Shown piece after piece: positions 44,622-53,384 of a stretch of 64,000 nt of DNA (position 1 is its first letter; every line of letters begins with the position of its first letter). The notes beneath the pieces were generated by a model, which was given only the letters and a program-made list of their open reading frames with translations, ran no database searches and was not told the DNA's origin. Both the position numbers and the translations under genes were made by a program. The DNA lies in the NCBI RefSeq assembly GCF_011174775.1, contig NZ_JAANHS010000001.1, positions 248,001-312,000 of the forward strand, in the 5' to 3' direction. The stretch comes from Rhodobacter calidifons (lineage in GTDB: Bacteria > Pseudomonadota > Alphaproteobacteria > Rhodobacterales > Rhodobacteraceae).

Positions 44622-45486
44622 GAAGCGCCTCCATCAGCCTGGCGTTGGTACCGGCCATGTCGTTGTTGAACTCGGAAAGCGAGAAGGTCGCCGGGCGGAT
44701 CACCGGTTCGAAGCGGTTCGCCTCGACCGCTTCCAGCGCCGCGTCGTAGTCGTCGCGGCTGATCGGCTTCCACTTCACGATGTCGCCGGGCCGGAACAGG
44801 CACATCTCCTCGCGCAGGTAGGAGACCTGCTGGTTCGGGTCGTAGATCGGCATCGGCGTGATCCCGAACATCTGGTAGCCACCGGCCCCCCGGACTGAGT
44901 AGATGCAGGAAAAGCAGCCGCCATGGCCCACCGTCAGCTTCGGCGTATCGGTGCGCGGGCGCAGGTATTTCGGCACCTGCAACTGCCGTTCGCGCTCGAC
45001 CATCTGATAGAGGAACGGCAGCCCCGCGACGAAGCCCACCATCGAGACGAACCAGGGCTGGCTGGAATGGGCCTTGATGAAGTTCTCGACCGTCCCGAGG
45101 CCGTTGATCTCGGCGGCATATTCAAGGTCGGTCCTGGTCGGGTCCTGGTGCCGTTCGCGGAAGCGCATCAGCGTCTCGTGCGTCCAGGGGTCCTGATAGA
45201 GGACCGGGATCTCGATGATCCGGGTCTGAAGGCTCGCGTCGGACTGCGAGGCCGCCGCCTCCATTCCCTGCAATTCCTTCAACAGGTCGCCCGGCCTGAT
45301 CCGGTCTGGGTCGAATTTGACCTGGAAGCTCGCGTTCGCCGGGCAGATCTCGGTCACGCCCTTGATCCCGGCTGCCTTGACCGCGTTGGTCATCGACAGC
45401 GAGGTGAAGAAGGCTTCCAGCGACATGGATTCGGAGACTTCCCCGAAGATGTGCTCGTCGCCTCCGAAGCTGAAACGGATCGTCAT
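44611..45486 (-). CDS. pxpB: 5-oxoprolinase subunit B (AHS1/KipI family)
   Basis: 291 residues. The C-terminal cyclophilin-like part has 'FVAGLPFLYQM' (the F-x-x-G-F/L-P-Y-like motif) and 'GAGGYQMFGITPMPIYDP'. The N-terminal part is longer than in E. coli PxpB (218 residues), with a 70-residue insertion before 'IEIPVLYQD'. Good site GGAGGG before ATG 45486. Coupled to pxpC by overlap. Confidence 0.85.
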   Translation of the reverse strand: MTIRFSFGGDEHIFGEVSESMSLEAFFTSLSMTNAVKAAGIKGVTEICPANASFQVKFDPDRIRPGDLLKELQGMEAAASQSDASLQTRIIEIPVLYQDPWTHETLMRFRERHQDPTRTDLEYAAEINGLGTVENFIKAHSSQPWFVSMVGFVAGLPFLYQMVERERQLQVPKYLRPRTDTPKLTVGHGGCFSCIYSVRGAGGYQMFGITPMPIYDPNQQVSYLREEMCLFRPGDIVKWKPISRDDYDAALEAVEANRFEPVIRPATFSLSEFNNDMAGTNARLMEALHGR

Positions 45487-45496
45487 GGTCCCTCCC

Positions 45497-46873
45497 TCAT
45501 GGTTCCAGCTCCGGCACCAGCCGGGCGGAGTGGGTGTCGAGCCAGCCTTCCAGCCAGCGGGTGTGAACGGCATTGGCCTGCACGGCCGCGTCCTCGGCCA
45601 GGGCCAGGAACAGGGGGCGCGTGGTGCGCAGGCCCTCGATCCGGGTTTCCTTCAGCGCGCGGACCAGGCGGGCAATCGCGGCCTCGCGCGTCTCGCCATG
45701 CACCACCAGCTTGGCCAGCAGCGGGTCGTAGAAGGGCGGCACGGTATAGCCCGCATAAAGCATCGATTCGAACCGCACGCCCGGCCCGCCCGGCACGCGC
45801 AGGGCGGAAACCGTGCCGGGGAAGGGCGCGAAGTCGCGCGACGGATCCTCGGCGTTCAGCCGCACCTCGATGGCATGGCCGCGCGCCACGATGTCGTGCT
45901 GCTTCAGCCGCAGCGGCTCGCCGCCTGCGATCCGCAACCCCTCGGCCACCAGGTCGATGCCGGTGATCATCTCGGTCACCGGGTGTTCCACCTGGATGCG
46001 GGTGTTCATCTCGATGAAGAAGAAGCGGTCGCTTTCGTCGTCGTAGAGGTATTCGATCGTCCCCGCGCCGGAATAGCCGACTGCCTTGGCCAGCCGCACC
46101 GCACTCTGGCACAGTTCCTCCCGCACCCGATCAGACAGCGCGCTGGAGGGCGCCTCTTCCCAGACCTTCTGGCGGCGGCGTTGCAGGCTGCATTCCCGCT
46201 CCCAGCAATGCACCGCGTCCACGCCGTCGCCCAGCACCTGCACCTCGATGTGCCGCGCCCTGGTGATGACCTTCTCCATGTATAGGCCGCCGTCGCCGAA
46301 GGCAGCCAGCGCCTCTGCCGCGGCCTGGGGGAAGGCGGCTTCGAACTCGGCCAGATCGCTGGCGATGCGGATGCCCCGCCCGCCGCCGCCGGCCGCAGCC
46401 TTGATCATCACCGGAAAGCCGGTGTCCATCAGGATGTGCCGCGCTTCCTCGATACCGGCCACGCGGCCCAGGCTTCCCGGCACCACCGGCACCCCCGCCG
46501 CATGGGCGGCCGAGCGCGCGGCCACCTTGTCGCCCATGGTGCGGATCGCGTCACCGGACGGCCCGACAAAGACCAGCCCCGCCGCGGTGCAGGCATCGGC
46601 GAAATCGGCGTTCTCGGCCAGGAAGCCGTAGCCGGGATGCACGCTGTCCGCGCCCGTGTCGGCGGAAGCCTTCAGGATCGCGGCCTGATTGAGATAGCTT
46701 TTCTTCGCCGCCGGCGGACCGATGCTCACCGCCTCGTCCGCTATCTGGACATGCAGCGCCTCCTCGTCGGCATCCGAATGGACGGCCACGGTCGCGATCC
46801 CGAGGTCCTGCGCCGCGCGGATCACCCGCACGGCAATTTCCCCGCGATTGGCGACCAGCAGCTTCTTCAGCAT
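45497..46873 (-). CDS. Biotin carboxylase (AccC-like)
   Basis: 458 residues. N-terminal 'KLLVANRGEIAVRVIRAAQD', ATP-grasp motifs 'MIKAAAGGGGRGIRI' and 'FFIEMNTRIQVEHPVTEMI', catalytic 'IQVEH'. It should carboxylate the biotin on the neighbouring 77-residue carrier using ATP and bicarbonate. Being next to pxpB/pxpC, whose families include carboxyltransferase-like domains, it is likely dedicated to this locus rather than to acetyl-CoA carboxylase. Confidence 0.88.
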   Translation of the reverse strand: MLKKLLVANRGEIAVRVIRAAQDLGIATVAVHSDADEEALHVQIADEAVSIGPPAAKKSYLNQAAILKASADTGADSVHPGYGFLAENADFADACTAAGLVFVGPSGDAIRTMGDKVAARSAAHAAGVPVVPGSLGRVAGIEEARHILMDTGFPVMIKAAAGGGGRGIRIASDLAEFEAAFPQAAAEALAAFGDGGLYMEKVITRARHIEVQVLGDGVDAVHCWERECSLQRRRQKVWEEAPSSALSDRVREELCQSAVRLAKAVGYSGAGTIEYLYDDESDRFFFIEMNTRIQVEHPVTEMITGIDLVAEGLRIAGGEPLRLKQHDIVARGHAIEVRLNAEDPSRDFAPFPGTVSALRVPGGPGVRFESMLYAGYTVPPFYDPLLAKLVVHGETREAAIARLVRALKETRIEGLRTTRPLFLALAEDAAVQANAVHTRWLEGWLDTHSARLVPELEP

Positions 46874-47106
46874 CAATCCACCTCGGCCAGAACGGCGCCC
46901 GCCATAACGGGTTCCTCGTTGTCGGCGACGAAACGGATGTTCGCCCCGGCCACTTCGGACCGCACCTCGTGAAAGGACTTCATCACCTCGATCAGCCCGA
47001 TCACGTCGCCGACGGCGACGGCATCGCCATCGGCCTTGAAGGGCGGCTTGTCGGGCGCGGAGGCGCGGTAGAAAGTGCCGGGCAGCGGAGACTGGATCTG
47101 GGCCAT
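46873..47106 (-). CDS. Biotin carboxyl carrier protein, short
   Basis: 77 residues: a biotinyl domain only ('SPLPGTFYRASAPDKPPF', 'VGDVIGLIEVMKSFHEV', with the biotinylated Lys K43 in EVMKSF). It lacks the Pro/Ala-rich linker of AccB. Its stop overlaps the biotin carboxylase start by one base, so the two are made together. Ribosome site AAAGGA before ATG 47106. Confidence 0.88.
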   Translation of the reverse strand: MAQIQSPLPGTFYRASAPDKPPFKADGDAVAVGDVIGLIEVMKSFHEVRSEVAGANIRFVADNEEPVMAGAVLAEVD

Positions 47107-47117
47107 GGAATGTCCTT

Positions 47118-47840
47118 TCAGGTGTAGGGCTGGACGGCGGCCCGCACGGCGCGGGCGATGTCGATGGCGTTCGGCGTGTCGGAGTGGATACAGATCGAAT
47201 CGCAGCGCACGGGAATGTCGCTGCCATCCGTCGCCGTGCCCTTGCCCTCGGTGATCGCCCGCAGGCAGCGCGCGGCCATCAGCGCGGGGTCCTTTGCGTC
47301 ATGCTCGCGCGTCACGATCAGGCTGCCGTCGGGGCGGTATTCCAGATCGGCGTAGAACTCGGCCACGAACCCGTGCCCGCGCGCCGGGTAGATCCGTTCG
47401 TGCAGCGTGCCCGTCATGCCCAGAAGCGGCACCTTGAAGACATCCGCCGCGTCGCAGATGGCATGCGCGATGTCCTCCTGCCGGGCGGCCATCCCGTAAA
47501 GGCTGCCATGCGGCTTGATGTGGTTCAGCTCCATCCCCTCTGCCCGCAGGAAACCCGTCAGCGCGCCGACCTGGTAGATGATGCAGTTGGCCATTTCCTC
47601 GCGGCCCATCCTCATCTCGCGCCGACCGAAGCCTTGCAGGTCGGGCAGGCTGGGATGCGCACCGACCTTCACCCCATGCCGCTTGGCCAGCCGCACCGTG
47701 GCGCGCATGTGGTCGAAATCGCTGGCGTGAAAGCCGCATGCCACATTGGCGATGTGGATGAAGGGCATCAGCCCTGCGTCATCCCCCATCCGCCAGAGAC
47801 CAAAGCTTTCCCCCATGTCACAGTTGACCGTGACAGGCAT
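47118..47840 (-). CDS. pxpA: 5-oxoprolinase subunit A (LamB/YcsF family)
   Basis: 240 residues. Begins 'VTVNCDMGESFG', with 'ANVACGFHASDFDHMRATV' and 'VGAHPSLPDLQGFGRREM' and 'HIKPHGSLYGMAA', all PxpA landmarks. PxpA catalyses ring opening of activated 5-oxoproline. First gene of the operon pxpA-bccp-accC-pxpB-pxpC. GGAGG six bases before ATG 47840. Divergent from a LysR gene. Confidence 0.92.
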   Translation of the reverse strand: MPVTVNCDMGESFGLWRMGDDAGLMPFIHIANVACGFHASDFDHMRATVRLAKRHGVKVGAHPSLPDLQGFGRREMRMGREEMANCIIYQVGALTGFLRAEGMELNHIKPHGSLYGMAARQEDIAHAICDAADVFKVPLLGMTGTLHERIYPARGHGFVAEFYADLEYRPDGSLIVTREHDAKDPALMAARCLRAITEGKGTATDGSDIPVRCDSICIHSDTPNAIDIARAVRAAVQPYT

Positions 47841-47920
47841 GGCATCCTCCGAACTGTCGCCAATGACAGGATGGTGACCCGAGTCGGTGCGCATAGGCAA
47901 ATACGAAATTCTGCAAGACG

Positions 47921-47939
47921 ATATCGAAAAAATTGATAT
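47921..47939. promoter_or_regulatory. LysR-type T-N11-A box before the lysR/pxpA divergent pair
   Basis: ATATC-N9-GATAT is a perfect dyad that contains the T-N11-A pattern of LysR-type regulators. It lies nine bases before the LysR start and about 80 bp from pxpA, in the most AT-rich part of the gap. Autoregulation plus control of pxpA is the usual arrangement. Confidence 0.6.
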
Positions 47940-47948
47940 GCTCTCCTC

Positions 47949-48854
47949 ATGTCGCTGACCCTGAAACAGCTCCGCTATTTCATCGCCGCCGCCGAGACCG
48001 GACAGATCAGCCATGCCGCGATGGAGATGAACGTCTCGCAATCCGCGGTCACGGCCAGCATCCAGGGCCTTGAGGCCGACCTCGGGGTCAAGCTCTTGAC
48101 CCGCAGCGCGCAGGGTGTCGCCGTCACGCCGGAAGGCGCGCGGTTCCTGGCCCGCGCGCGCGGGATCATGGCCGCGGTCGAGGATGCGACCCGCAGCCCG
48201 TTGGGAGAGGAGTCGCGCGTCACCGGCCGCCTGCGCCTTGGGGTGACCTATACCGTCGCGGGCTACTTCATGGCCCGGCATTACGCCGCCTTCCGCCGCA
48301 GCTACCCCGGGATCACGCTGGAACTGTCCGAACAGCCAAGGGCGGCCGTCGAGAACGCGCTGGTCACCGGGGGCCTGGACCTTGCGGTCCTTTTGACCTC
48401 CAACCTGGCCAACCACGACGAACTTGACGCCGAAACACTGTTCCGGTCGCGCCGCAGGCTCTGGCTGCCATCGGACCACCCGCTGCTGGCCTCGCCGCAG
48501 GTCAGCCTGCACGACGTGGCGCGGCTGCCTTACGTCATGCTGACCGTGGACGAGGCCAGCCGCACAACCGGTCGCTACTGGGATCACTACGGCCTTACAC
48601 CGCAGGTGGTGTTCTCGACCTCCTCGGTCGAGGCCGTCCGATCCATGGTCGCGGCCGGGATGGGGGTCACGATCCTGTCCGACATGGTCTACCGGCCCTG
48701 GTCCCTGGAAGGGCAACGGATCGAACAGCGCGTCACGGTCGAACCCGTGCCATCGATGGACGTGGGCCTCACCTGGGCGCGCGCTCGGCCCCTCTCGGGT
48801 CCGGCACAGGTGTTCCGCGCCTTCCTGTCGCTGACGCTGAGCTCTGGCGGATGA
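47949..48854 (+). CDS. LysR-family transcriptional regulator
   Basis: 301 residues. N-terminal winged helix 'LKQLRYFIAAAETGQISHAA', 'VSQSAVTASIQGLEADLGV', then a co-inducer domain of two lobes. The divergent position and the T-N11-A dyad make it the likely regulator of the pxpA operon; the inducer could be a cyclic amide such as 5-oxoproline, which is inference. A tight GC hairpin follows its stop. Confidence 0.9.
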   Translation: MSLTLKQLRYFIAAAETGQISHAAMEMNVSQSAVTASIQGLEADLGVKLLTRSAQGVAVTPEGARFLARARGIMAAVEDATRSPLGEESRVTGRLRLGVTYTVAGYFMARHYAAFRRSYPGITLELSEQPRAAVENALVTGGLDLAVLLTSNLANHDELDAETLFRSRRRLWLPSDHPLLASPQVSLHDVARLPYVMLTVDEASRTTGRYWDHYGLTPQVVFSTSSVEAVRSMVAAGMGVTILSDMVYRPWSLEGQRIEQRVTVEPVPSMDVGLTWARARPLSGPAQVFRAFLSLTLSSGG

Positions 48855-48856
48855 TG

Positions 48857-48871
48857 CCGGCGCGGCGCCGG
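48857..48871 (+). terminator. GC hairpin directly after the LysR gene
   Basis: CCGGCGC (48857-48863) and GCGCCGG (48865-48871) are complementary; the working stem is probably the outer CCGGC/GCCGG, extended by flanking gatg/catc. No T-tract. The 250 bp that follow (to 49122) show no gene. Confidence 0.4.
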
Positions 48872-49122
48872 TCATCAAGGCGCCCGGACCCCGGAACGGC
48901 CTCGCAAGTGACCTGGCGGGACGGGGAGAGGGGACATCGACCCCGCCACGCCCGGCAACCGCAGCCGCAGGGAACCTGCCTTTCCGCTTTCCGCCCTGAG
49001 CCGGGGTCAGGATGCTGCCCGCGCCACCTTCGCCCGCCGACAGATCCGGGACTGACGACCCAGGATATTTCCATCACACAACACCCGCGCCGAAGGTCGG
49101 ACAGCACCTCGCCGGGCGCGCT

Positions 49123-49779
49123 TCACGCCGCGACCGGGACGATCAGCCCCGCGCCCGAGGCCCGGTTCGAGTTGACCTCGACCCCCACGCGCCAGGGCCG
49201 GTTCAGCACCCCCTCCGCCACCGGTCGCATCAGGGTCGCCGCACCGTGCCCCGCCTCGCCCAGCCAGAGCGGCCAGTCCGCCCGCTCCAGGATCACCGGC
49301 TCGCGGTGGTGGATGCCGGCCATGCCCGGACCTGCCTCGGTCGAGACGATGGCGACGGTATCCAGGTCGCGCCACCGCTGCCAGACGCCCGCCAGCGCCA
49401 TCGGCTGGCCATCCGCACGGGTGAAATACCAGGGCAGCCGGGCCTTGCCCTCGCCCGCGCTCCATTCGTAGAAGCCCGAGGCCGGGACGATGCAGCGCCG
49501 CTCGCGGATCGCGGCCTTGAAGGCGGGTTTCGCCGCCACAGTGTCGGACCGCGCGTTGATGATCAGCGGCCCGTCGTTCGGCGCCTTGTACCAGGCCGGG
49601 ATGAAGCCCCAGCGCATCGCCCGCAGCCGCCGCACCCCGCCCTCGGACGTCACCACCGCGACGCTATTCGTCGGGCAGACGTTGAAGTTCGGCGTGACCG
49701 GCAGATCATTGCCCGGCACGGCGTCGAACAGCGCCGCCAGCGCCGCGTTCGGATGGGTGATTGTGAACCGCCCGCACAT
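49123..49779 (-). CDS. SOS response-associated peptidase (SRAP/HMCES family)
   Basis: 218 residues. The protein starts MCGRFTITHP, so Cys2 becomes the catalytic N-terminal residue after Met removal. Other marks: 'NVCPTNSVAVV', 'MRWGFIPAWYKAPND', 'INARSDTVAAKPAF', 'RRCIVPASGFYEW' and 'HHREPVIL' with the active-site His. SRAP proteins form a DNA-protein cross-link with abasic sites in single-stranded DNA. An upstream in-frame Met at 49857 would destroy the Cys2 feature, so ATG 49779 is right. Confidence 0.93.
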   Translation of the reverse strand: MCGRFTITHPNAALAALFDAVPGNDLPVTPNFNVCPTNSVAVVTSEGGVRRLRAMRWGFIPAWYKAPNDGPLIINARSDTVAAKPAFKAAIRERRCIVPASGFYEWSAGEGKARLPWYFTRADGQPMALAGVWQRWRDLDTVAIVSTEAGPGMAGIHHREPVILERADWPLWLGEAGHGAATLMRPVAEGVLNRPWRVGVEVNSNRASGAGLIVPVAA

Positions 49780-49933
49780 GCGCCCGAAGCCTAGCCCGAT
49801 CCGGCCGCGATGCAAGCCGCCCGGCCGCTGCGGCCTGACGGGCAAAAGCCGGGCCATGACGGCGGGCGCCGCAATCTGGGGCCGGGCAGGGCGCCCCGGC
49901 GAACGCCCCCGCCCGCCCGTCCCGGGGGCCGGC

Positions 49934-51535
49934 CTAGGGCTTCACCGTGATCCGCCCGTCCGTCATCGGCGACACCGGGCCGGTCCTGGCCATGTATTCG
50001 GCCAGCACATCGGCCAGATCGGGCCCGAAGTCATAGGCATTGGCTGCATCGACGAACATCCGGAACCCGTCGCCGCCGCCCCGGACATAGTTGTTCGACA
50101 CCACCTTGTAGACCGCCGCCGGGTCGATGGGCCCCCAGGCTCCGTCCGCGTCCATCACCATGACGTCGGACACGCGTGCGCCGGCCGGAGCCTTGGGATC
50201 GAAGCTGTATTTCAGCCCGGCCACCTGAAGGAACCGGCCCGCGCCCTCTTCCACCTTGCTGACCCCGTTCTCCAGCGCGGCCAGCAGCGTTGCCCCCGTC
50301 ACTTCGAAGGTCGAAAGCGTGTTCTGGAACGGCAGCACCGTCAGCACCTCGCCCATCGTCACCGGCCCGGCGTCGATCGAGGCGCGCACCCCGCCGCCGT
50401 TCTGCAAGGCGATGGTCACGCCCTGGCCCCGGACCCGATCCAGCATCGCCTCAACGATCAGGTTGCCCATCGGGCATTCCACCGCGCGGCAGCTTTCGCG
50501 GCTGCCGTCGATCCCGGCGGCGGCTTCGGCAACGACCTTGTTCTTCAGCGCTTCGATCGGCCCGCCCAGTTCCTTGACCCGCGCCTCGATCTCGGGGTCC
50601 GGCGCGACGCTGGCGTCCAGCAGGATCGTGTCGCCCTCGGCAAACTCCAGCCGGCCCGCATCGTCGAAGGTCAGGATCAGGTGGCCGACATATTTCGAAT
50701 AGGCATAGGCCTGCACCACCGGCACCAGATCGCCCTCGCCGCGGGTGACCCAGGTCGGATAGGCCCCGGCCCGCCTGGGATCCGTCGCCGACAAGAGACT
50801 GTGGCTGTGCCCGCCGACAACCGCGTCGATCCCGGGCACGGCGGCCGCGATCTCCAGGTCCTTCGGCAGGCCGACATGGGTCAGCGCAAGGATCTTCGTC
50901 ACGCCTTCCGCCTCCAGCGCGGCGGCATCGGCGCTCAGGCTGTCGATCTCGTCCTGAAAGAGGACCGACGGCCCCGGCGACGAGGTGTCCACCGTGTCCG
51001 TCGCCAGGGCCGAGACGATGCCGATCTTCTCGCCGCCGACCTCCAGCACGACATGGTTCGCAACCCGCCCGCCCAGGAAATTCGACCGGCTGACGTCGGT
51101 GTTGCCGCTGATCACCGGGAACGTCGCCTTGTCAAGGAACCCGGCTAGACCTTCCGGCCCGTCGTCGAATTCGTGGTTGCCCAGGGCCATCGCATCGAAG
51201 CCGATCCGGTTCATGAACTCGGCCACCACCTCGCCCTTGTAGGTAGTGTAATAGAGGCTGCCCTGGAACTGGTCGCCCGCGTCCAGCACGATGACATTGC
51301 CGCCCTCGGCCCGGATCCGGTCGCGCAGCTCGCTGATCTTGGCCGCGACGCGGGCGATACCGCCAAAGCACTTGTTCTCGGCCGCATCCTCGGCCGAACA
51401 GGTGCTGTCGAAGGCGTTGATCGCCTCGATCCGGCTGTGCAGGTCGTTGATGTGAAGGACGTGGAGCGTGTAATCCGCCCGGGCCAGCTCTGCCGTCAGG
51501 GCAAGGGTGGCGCTGGAAAGCAGAAGCATGCGCAT
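49934..51535 (-). CDS. Periplasmic 5'-nucleotidase/2',3'-cyclic phosphodiesterase family
   Basis: 533 residues with a signal peptide (1-20, ending ARA). The metallophosphatase domain has 'HINDLHSR', 'DAGDQFQGS', 'ALGNHEFDDG', 'THVGL' and 'GGHSHSLL'; the C-terminal nucleotide-binding domain has 'LQNGGGVRASID' and 'SNNYVRGGGDGF'. It should release phosphate and nucleosides from external nucleotides. GGGAG before ATG 51535. A promoter with an in-spacer hairpin is upstream. Confidence 0.92.
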   Translation of the reverse strand: MRMLLLSSATLALTAELARADYTLHVLHINDLHSRIEAINAFDSTCSAEDAAENKCFGGIARVAAKISELRDRIRAEGGNVIVLDAGDQFQGSLYYTTYKGEVVAEFMNRIGFDAMALGNHEFDDGPEGLAGFLDKATFPVISGNTDVSRSNFLGGRVANHVVLEVGGEKIGIVSALATDTVDTSSPGPSVLFQDEIDSLSADAAALEAEGVTKILALTHVGLPKDLEIAAAVPGIDAVVGGHSHSLLSATDPRRAGAYPTWVTRGEGDLVPVVQAYAYSKYVGHLILTFDDAGRLEFAEGDTILLDASVAPDPEIEARVKELGGPIEALKNKVVAEAAAGIDGSRESCRAVECPMGNLIVEAMLDRVRGQGVTIALQNGGGVRASIDAGPVTMGEVLTVLPFQNTLSTFEVTGATLLAALENGVSKVEEGAGRFLQVAGLKYSFDPKAPAGARVSDVMVMDADGAWGPIDPAAVYKVVSNNYVRGGGDGFRMFVDAANAYDFGPDLADVLAEYMARTGPVSPMTDGRITVKP

Positions 51536-51570
51536 GGAAGGCTCCCGTGTTGGTTGAACAGAACAGGCTG

Positions 51571-51593
51571 ACTCGCCCGCAGGCGAGTGTCAA
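51571..51593 (-). promoter_or_regulatory. -35-like TTGACA with a dyad in the spacer, upstream of the 5'-nucleotidase
   Basis: On the minus strand TTGACA (51593-51588) is followed by a dyad ACTCGCC-tgcg-GGCGAGT (51571-51588) that fills the expected 17-base spacer. The matching -10 is poor (CAGCCT), so activator control or an operator in the spacer is possible. Confidence 0.4.
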
Positions 51594-51687
51594 AGTCCGG
51601 TTGTCCTGACGTGACAAGCGACTGCAACACCCGCGTGACAGCCGGTGGCGGATTGACCTTGCGCCCGGTCACGGGCAAAAGCGCGCC

Positions 51688-52026
51688 ATGCTGATCCTCA
51701 AGATCTTCCGTCGCTCCGAATGGGATGCCTTCCGCGCGGCCGGGGAAACCCGCGGCGCGCCGGTCGATCTGGCCGATGGCTACATCCATTTCTCGACGCC
51801 TGCCCAGGTGGTCGAAACGGCCGCCCGATGGTTCGCCACGGAAAGCGATCTGGTGCTGGTGGCCTTCGACCCGGACCGGCTGGGGGCCGAGCTGAAATGG
51901 GAACCCGCGCGCAACGGGCAGCTGTTCCCGCATCTCTACCGGCCGCTGCGGATCGAAGAGGTGGTCTGGGACAAGTCGCTGCCGCTGGGGGCCACCGGCC
52001 ACATCTTCCCCGAGGGGTTGTGGTGA
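51688..52026 (+). CDS. DUF952 family protein
   Basis: 112 residues. '[18 protein letters not shown]', '[20 protein letters not shown]' and '[19 protein letters not shown]' are typical of DUF952, a small cytoplasmic family distantly like glutathione-independent ADP-ribosyl or thiol-related folds but without assigned function. It overlaps pyrD by four bases (GTGA), a coupling I know from other Rhodobacterales. Confidence 0.85.
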   Translation: MLILKIFRRSEWDAFRAAGETRGAPVDLADGYIHFSTPAQVVETAARWFATESDLVLVAFDPDRLGAELKWEPARNGQLFPHLYRPLRIEEVVWDKSLPLGATGHIFPEGLW

Positions 52027-53084
52027 GCCGTATCGAGCGGCTGGGCCTGGCCATTCTGCACCGGATGGACCCGGAACGGGCGCATGGCCTGTCGCTTCGG
52101 GCCTTGCGCGCGGGCCTTGTGCCCCTGCCCGGCCCGGTCGATCTGCCGCGGCTGCACCTGACCCTGGCGGGGATGCCGCTGCTGAACCCGGTCGGGCTTG
52201 CCGCCGGCTACGACAAGAATGCCCAGGCCATCGGTCCGCTGTCGCGGGCGGGCTTCGGCTTTCTGGAAGTCGGGGCCGCGACGCCCCTGCCGCAGGCCGG
52301 CAACGACCGTCCGCGCCTGTTCCGGCTGACCGAGGACCGCGCGGTGATCAACCGCTTCGGCTTCAACAACCAGGGCATGCAGGCCATCGGCGCCCGCCTG
52401 GCCGCGCGCCCGCGCGGGATGGTGCCGGTCGGGCTGAACCTCGGGGCCAACAAGACGTCGGACAACCGCGCCGCCGATTTCGCCGCCGTGCTGGCCCATT
52501 GCGGCCCGCATGTCGATTTCGCCACGGTGAATGTCAGCTCGCCCAACACCGAGGGCCTGCGCAACCTTCAGAGCCGGACGCTCTTGGCCGACCTCCTGAC
52601 CCGCGTGATGGAGGCGCGGCTGGCCCTGGCGCGGCCGATCCCGGTCTTTCTGAAGATCGCGCCCGACCTGTCGCCCGGAGAGCTGGAGGACATCGTCGAA
52701 GTTGCGCTTCTGGCGCGGGTGTCGGGCATCATCGCCACGAACACCACGCTGTCCCGCGAAGGTTTGAAATCTGCAAATCGGGACCAGGCTGGGGGACTTT
52801 CCGGGGCGCCATTGTTCGAAAAGTCCACAAGGCTATTGGCCCGACTGTCGCATCTGACGCGGGGGATCCTGCCCCTGATCGGGGTCGGCGGCGTGGGTTC
52901 GGCCGAAGAGGCCTACCAGAAGATCCGCGCCGGGGCCTCGGCGGTGCAGCTTTACAGCGCGATGGTCTATCGGGGGATCTCGATCGTGCCGCAGATCGCC
53001 ACCGGCCTTGACGCGCTTCTGGCCCGCGACGGCTATGCCAGGGTCTCGCTGGCCGTCGGCACCGGACGCGACGCCTGGCTCTGA
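52023..53084 (+). CDS. pyrD: Dihydroorotate dehydrogenase (quinone), class 2
   Basis: 353 residues. An N-terminal membrane-association helix pair ('[19 protein letters not shown]') then the FMN barrel: '[16 protein letters not shown]', '[10 protein letters not shown]', '[14 protein letters not shown]' (catalytic Ser in this loop), 'GGLSGAPLF' and '[17 protein letters not shown]'. It oxidises dihydroorotate with quinone in pyrimidine synthesis. GTG start at 52023 within the DUF952 stop, with GAGGGG upstream. Confidence 0.94.
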   Translation: MSRIERLGLAILHRMDPERAHGLSLRALRAGLVPLPGPVDLPRLHLTLAGMPLLNPVGLAAGYDKNAQAIGPLSRAGFGFLEVGAATPLPQAGNDRPRLFRLTEDRAVINRFGFNNQGMQAIGARLAARPRGMVPVGLNLGANKTSDNRAADFAAVLAHCGPHVDFATVNVSSPNTEGLRNLQSRTLLADLLTRVMEARLALARPIPVFLKIAPDLSPGELEDIVEVALLARVSGIIATNTTLSREGLKSANRDQAGGLSGAPLFEKSTRLLARLSHLTRGILPLIGVGGVGSAEEAYQKIRAGASAVQLYSAMVYRGISIVPQIATGLDALLARDGYARVSLAVGTGRDAWL

Positions 53085-53126
53085 CCCCGACAGCCCTTTT
53101 GTCTGACGGTAAACCTCCCGGCGGGC

Positions 53127-53363
53127 TCAGAACGCCTTGAACGTCATCGTGGTCAGCGTCCGCTGGATGCCCGGAATGTCGAACAGCTTCGACGACAGGT
53201 AATGGCCCACGTCCTGATCTTCGGGGATATAGACCTTGGCGATCAGGTCGTAGTCGCCGCTGGTCGAATACATCTCGCTGACCACCTCGCGATCCCAGAT
53301 CGCATCGGCGACCTCGTAGGTCATGCCCGGCGTGCAGCGGAACTGGACGAAAACCAAAGCCAT
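53127..53363 (-). CDS. Stand-alone Lrp/AsnC ligand-binding (RAM) domain
   Basis: 78 residues: 'ALVFVQFRCTPGMTYEVA' and 'VVSEMYSTSGDYDLIAKVYI' and 'GIQRTLTTMTF' are the beta-alpha-beta ligand domain of Lrp/AsnC regulators without the DNA-binding helix-turn-helix. Such stand-alone units oligomerise and bind amino acids. GGGAGG before ATG 53363. Neighbour genes do not indicate a partner. Confidence 0.85.
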   Translation of the reverse strand: MALVFVQFRCTPGMTYEVADAIWDREVVSEMYSTSGDYDLIAKVYIPEDQDVGHYLSSKLFDIPGIQRTLTTMTFKAF

Positions 53364-53384
53364 CGCGGCCTCCCTTCTCCTGCG

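Noticed and set aside
51600-51660. GTGACA/GTGACAG repeats before the 5'-nucleotidase as a Pho box
   Set aside because: The repeats are about 23 bases apart instead of 11 and the middle unit does not match, so PhoB control cannot be claimed.
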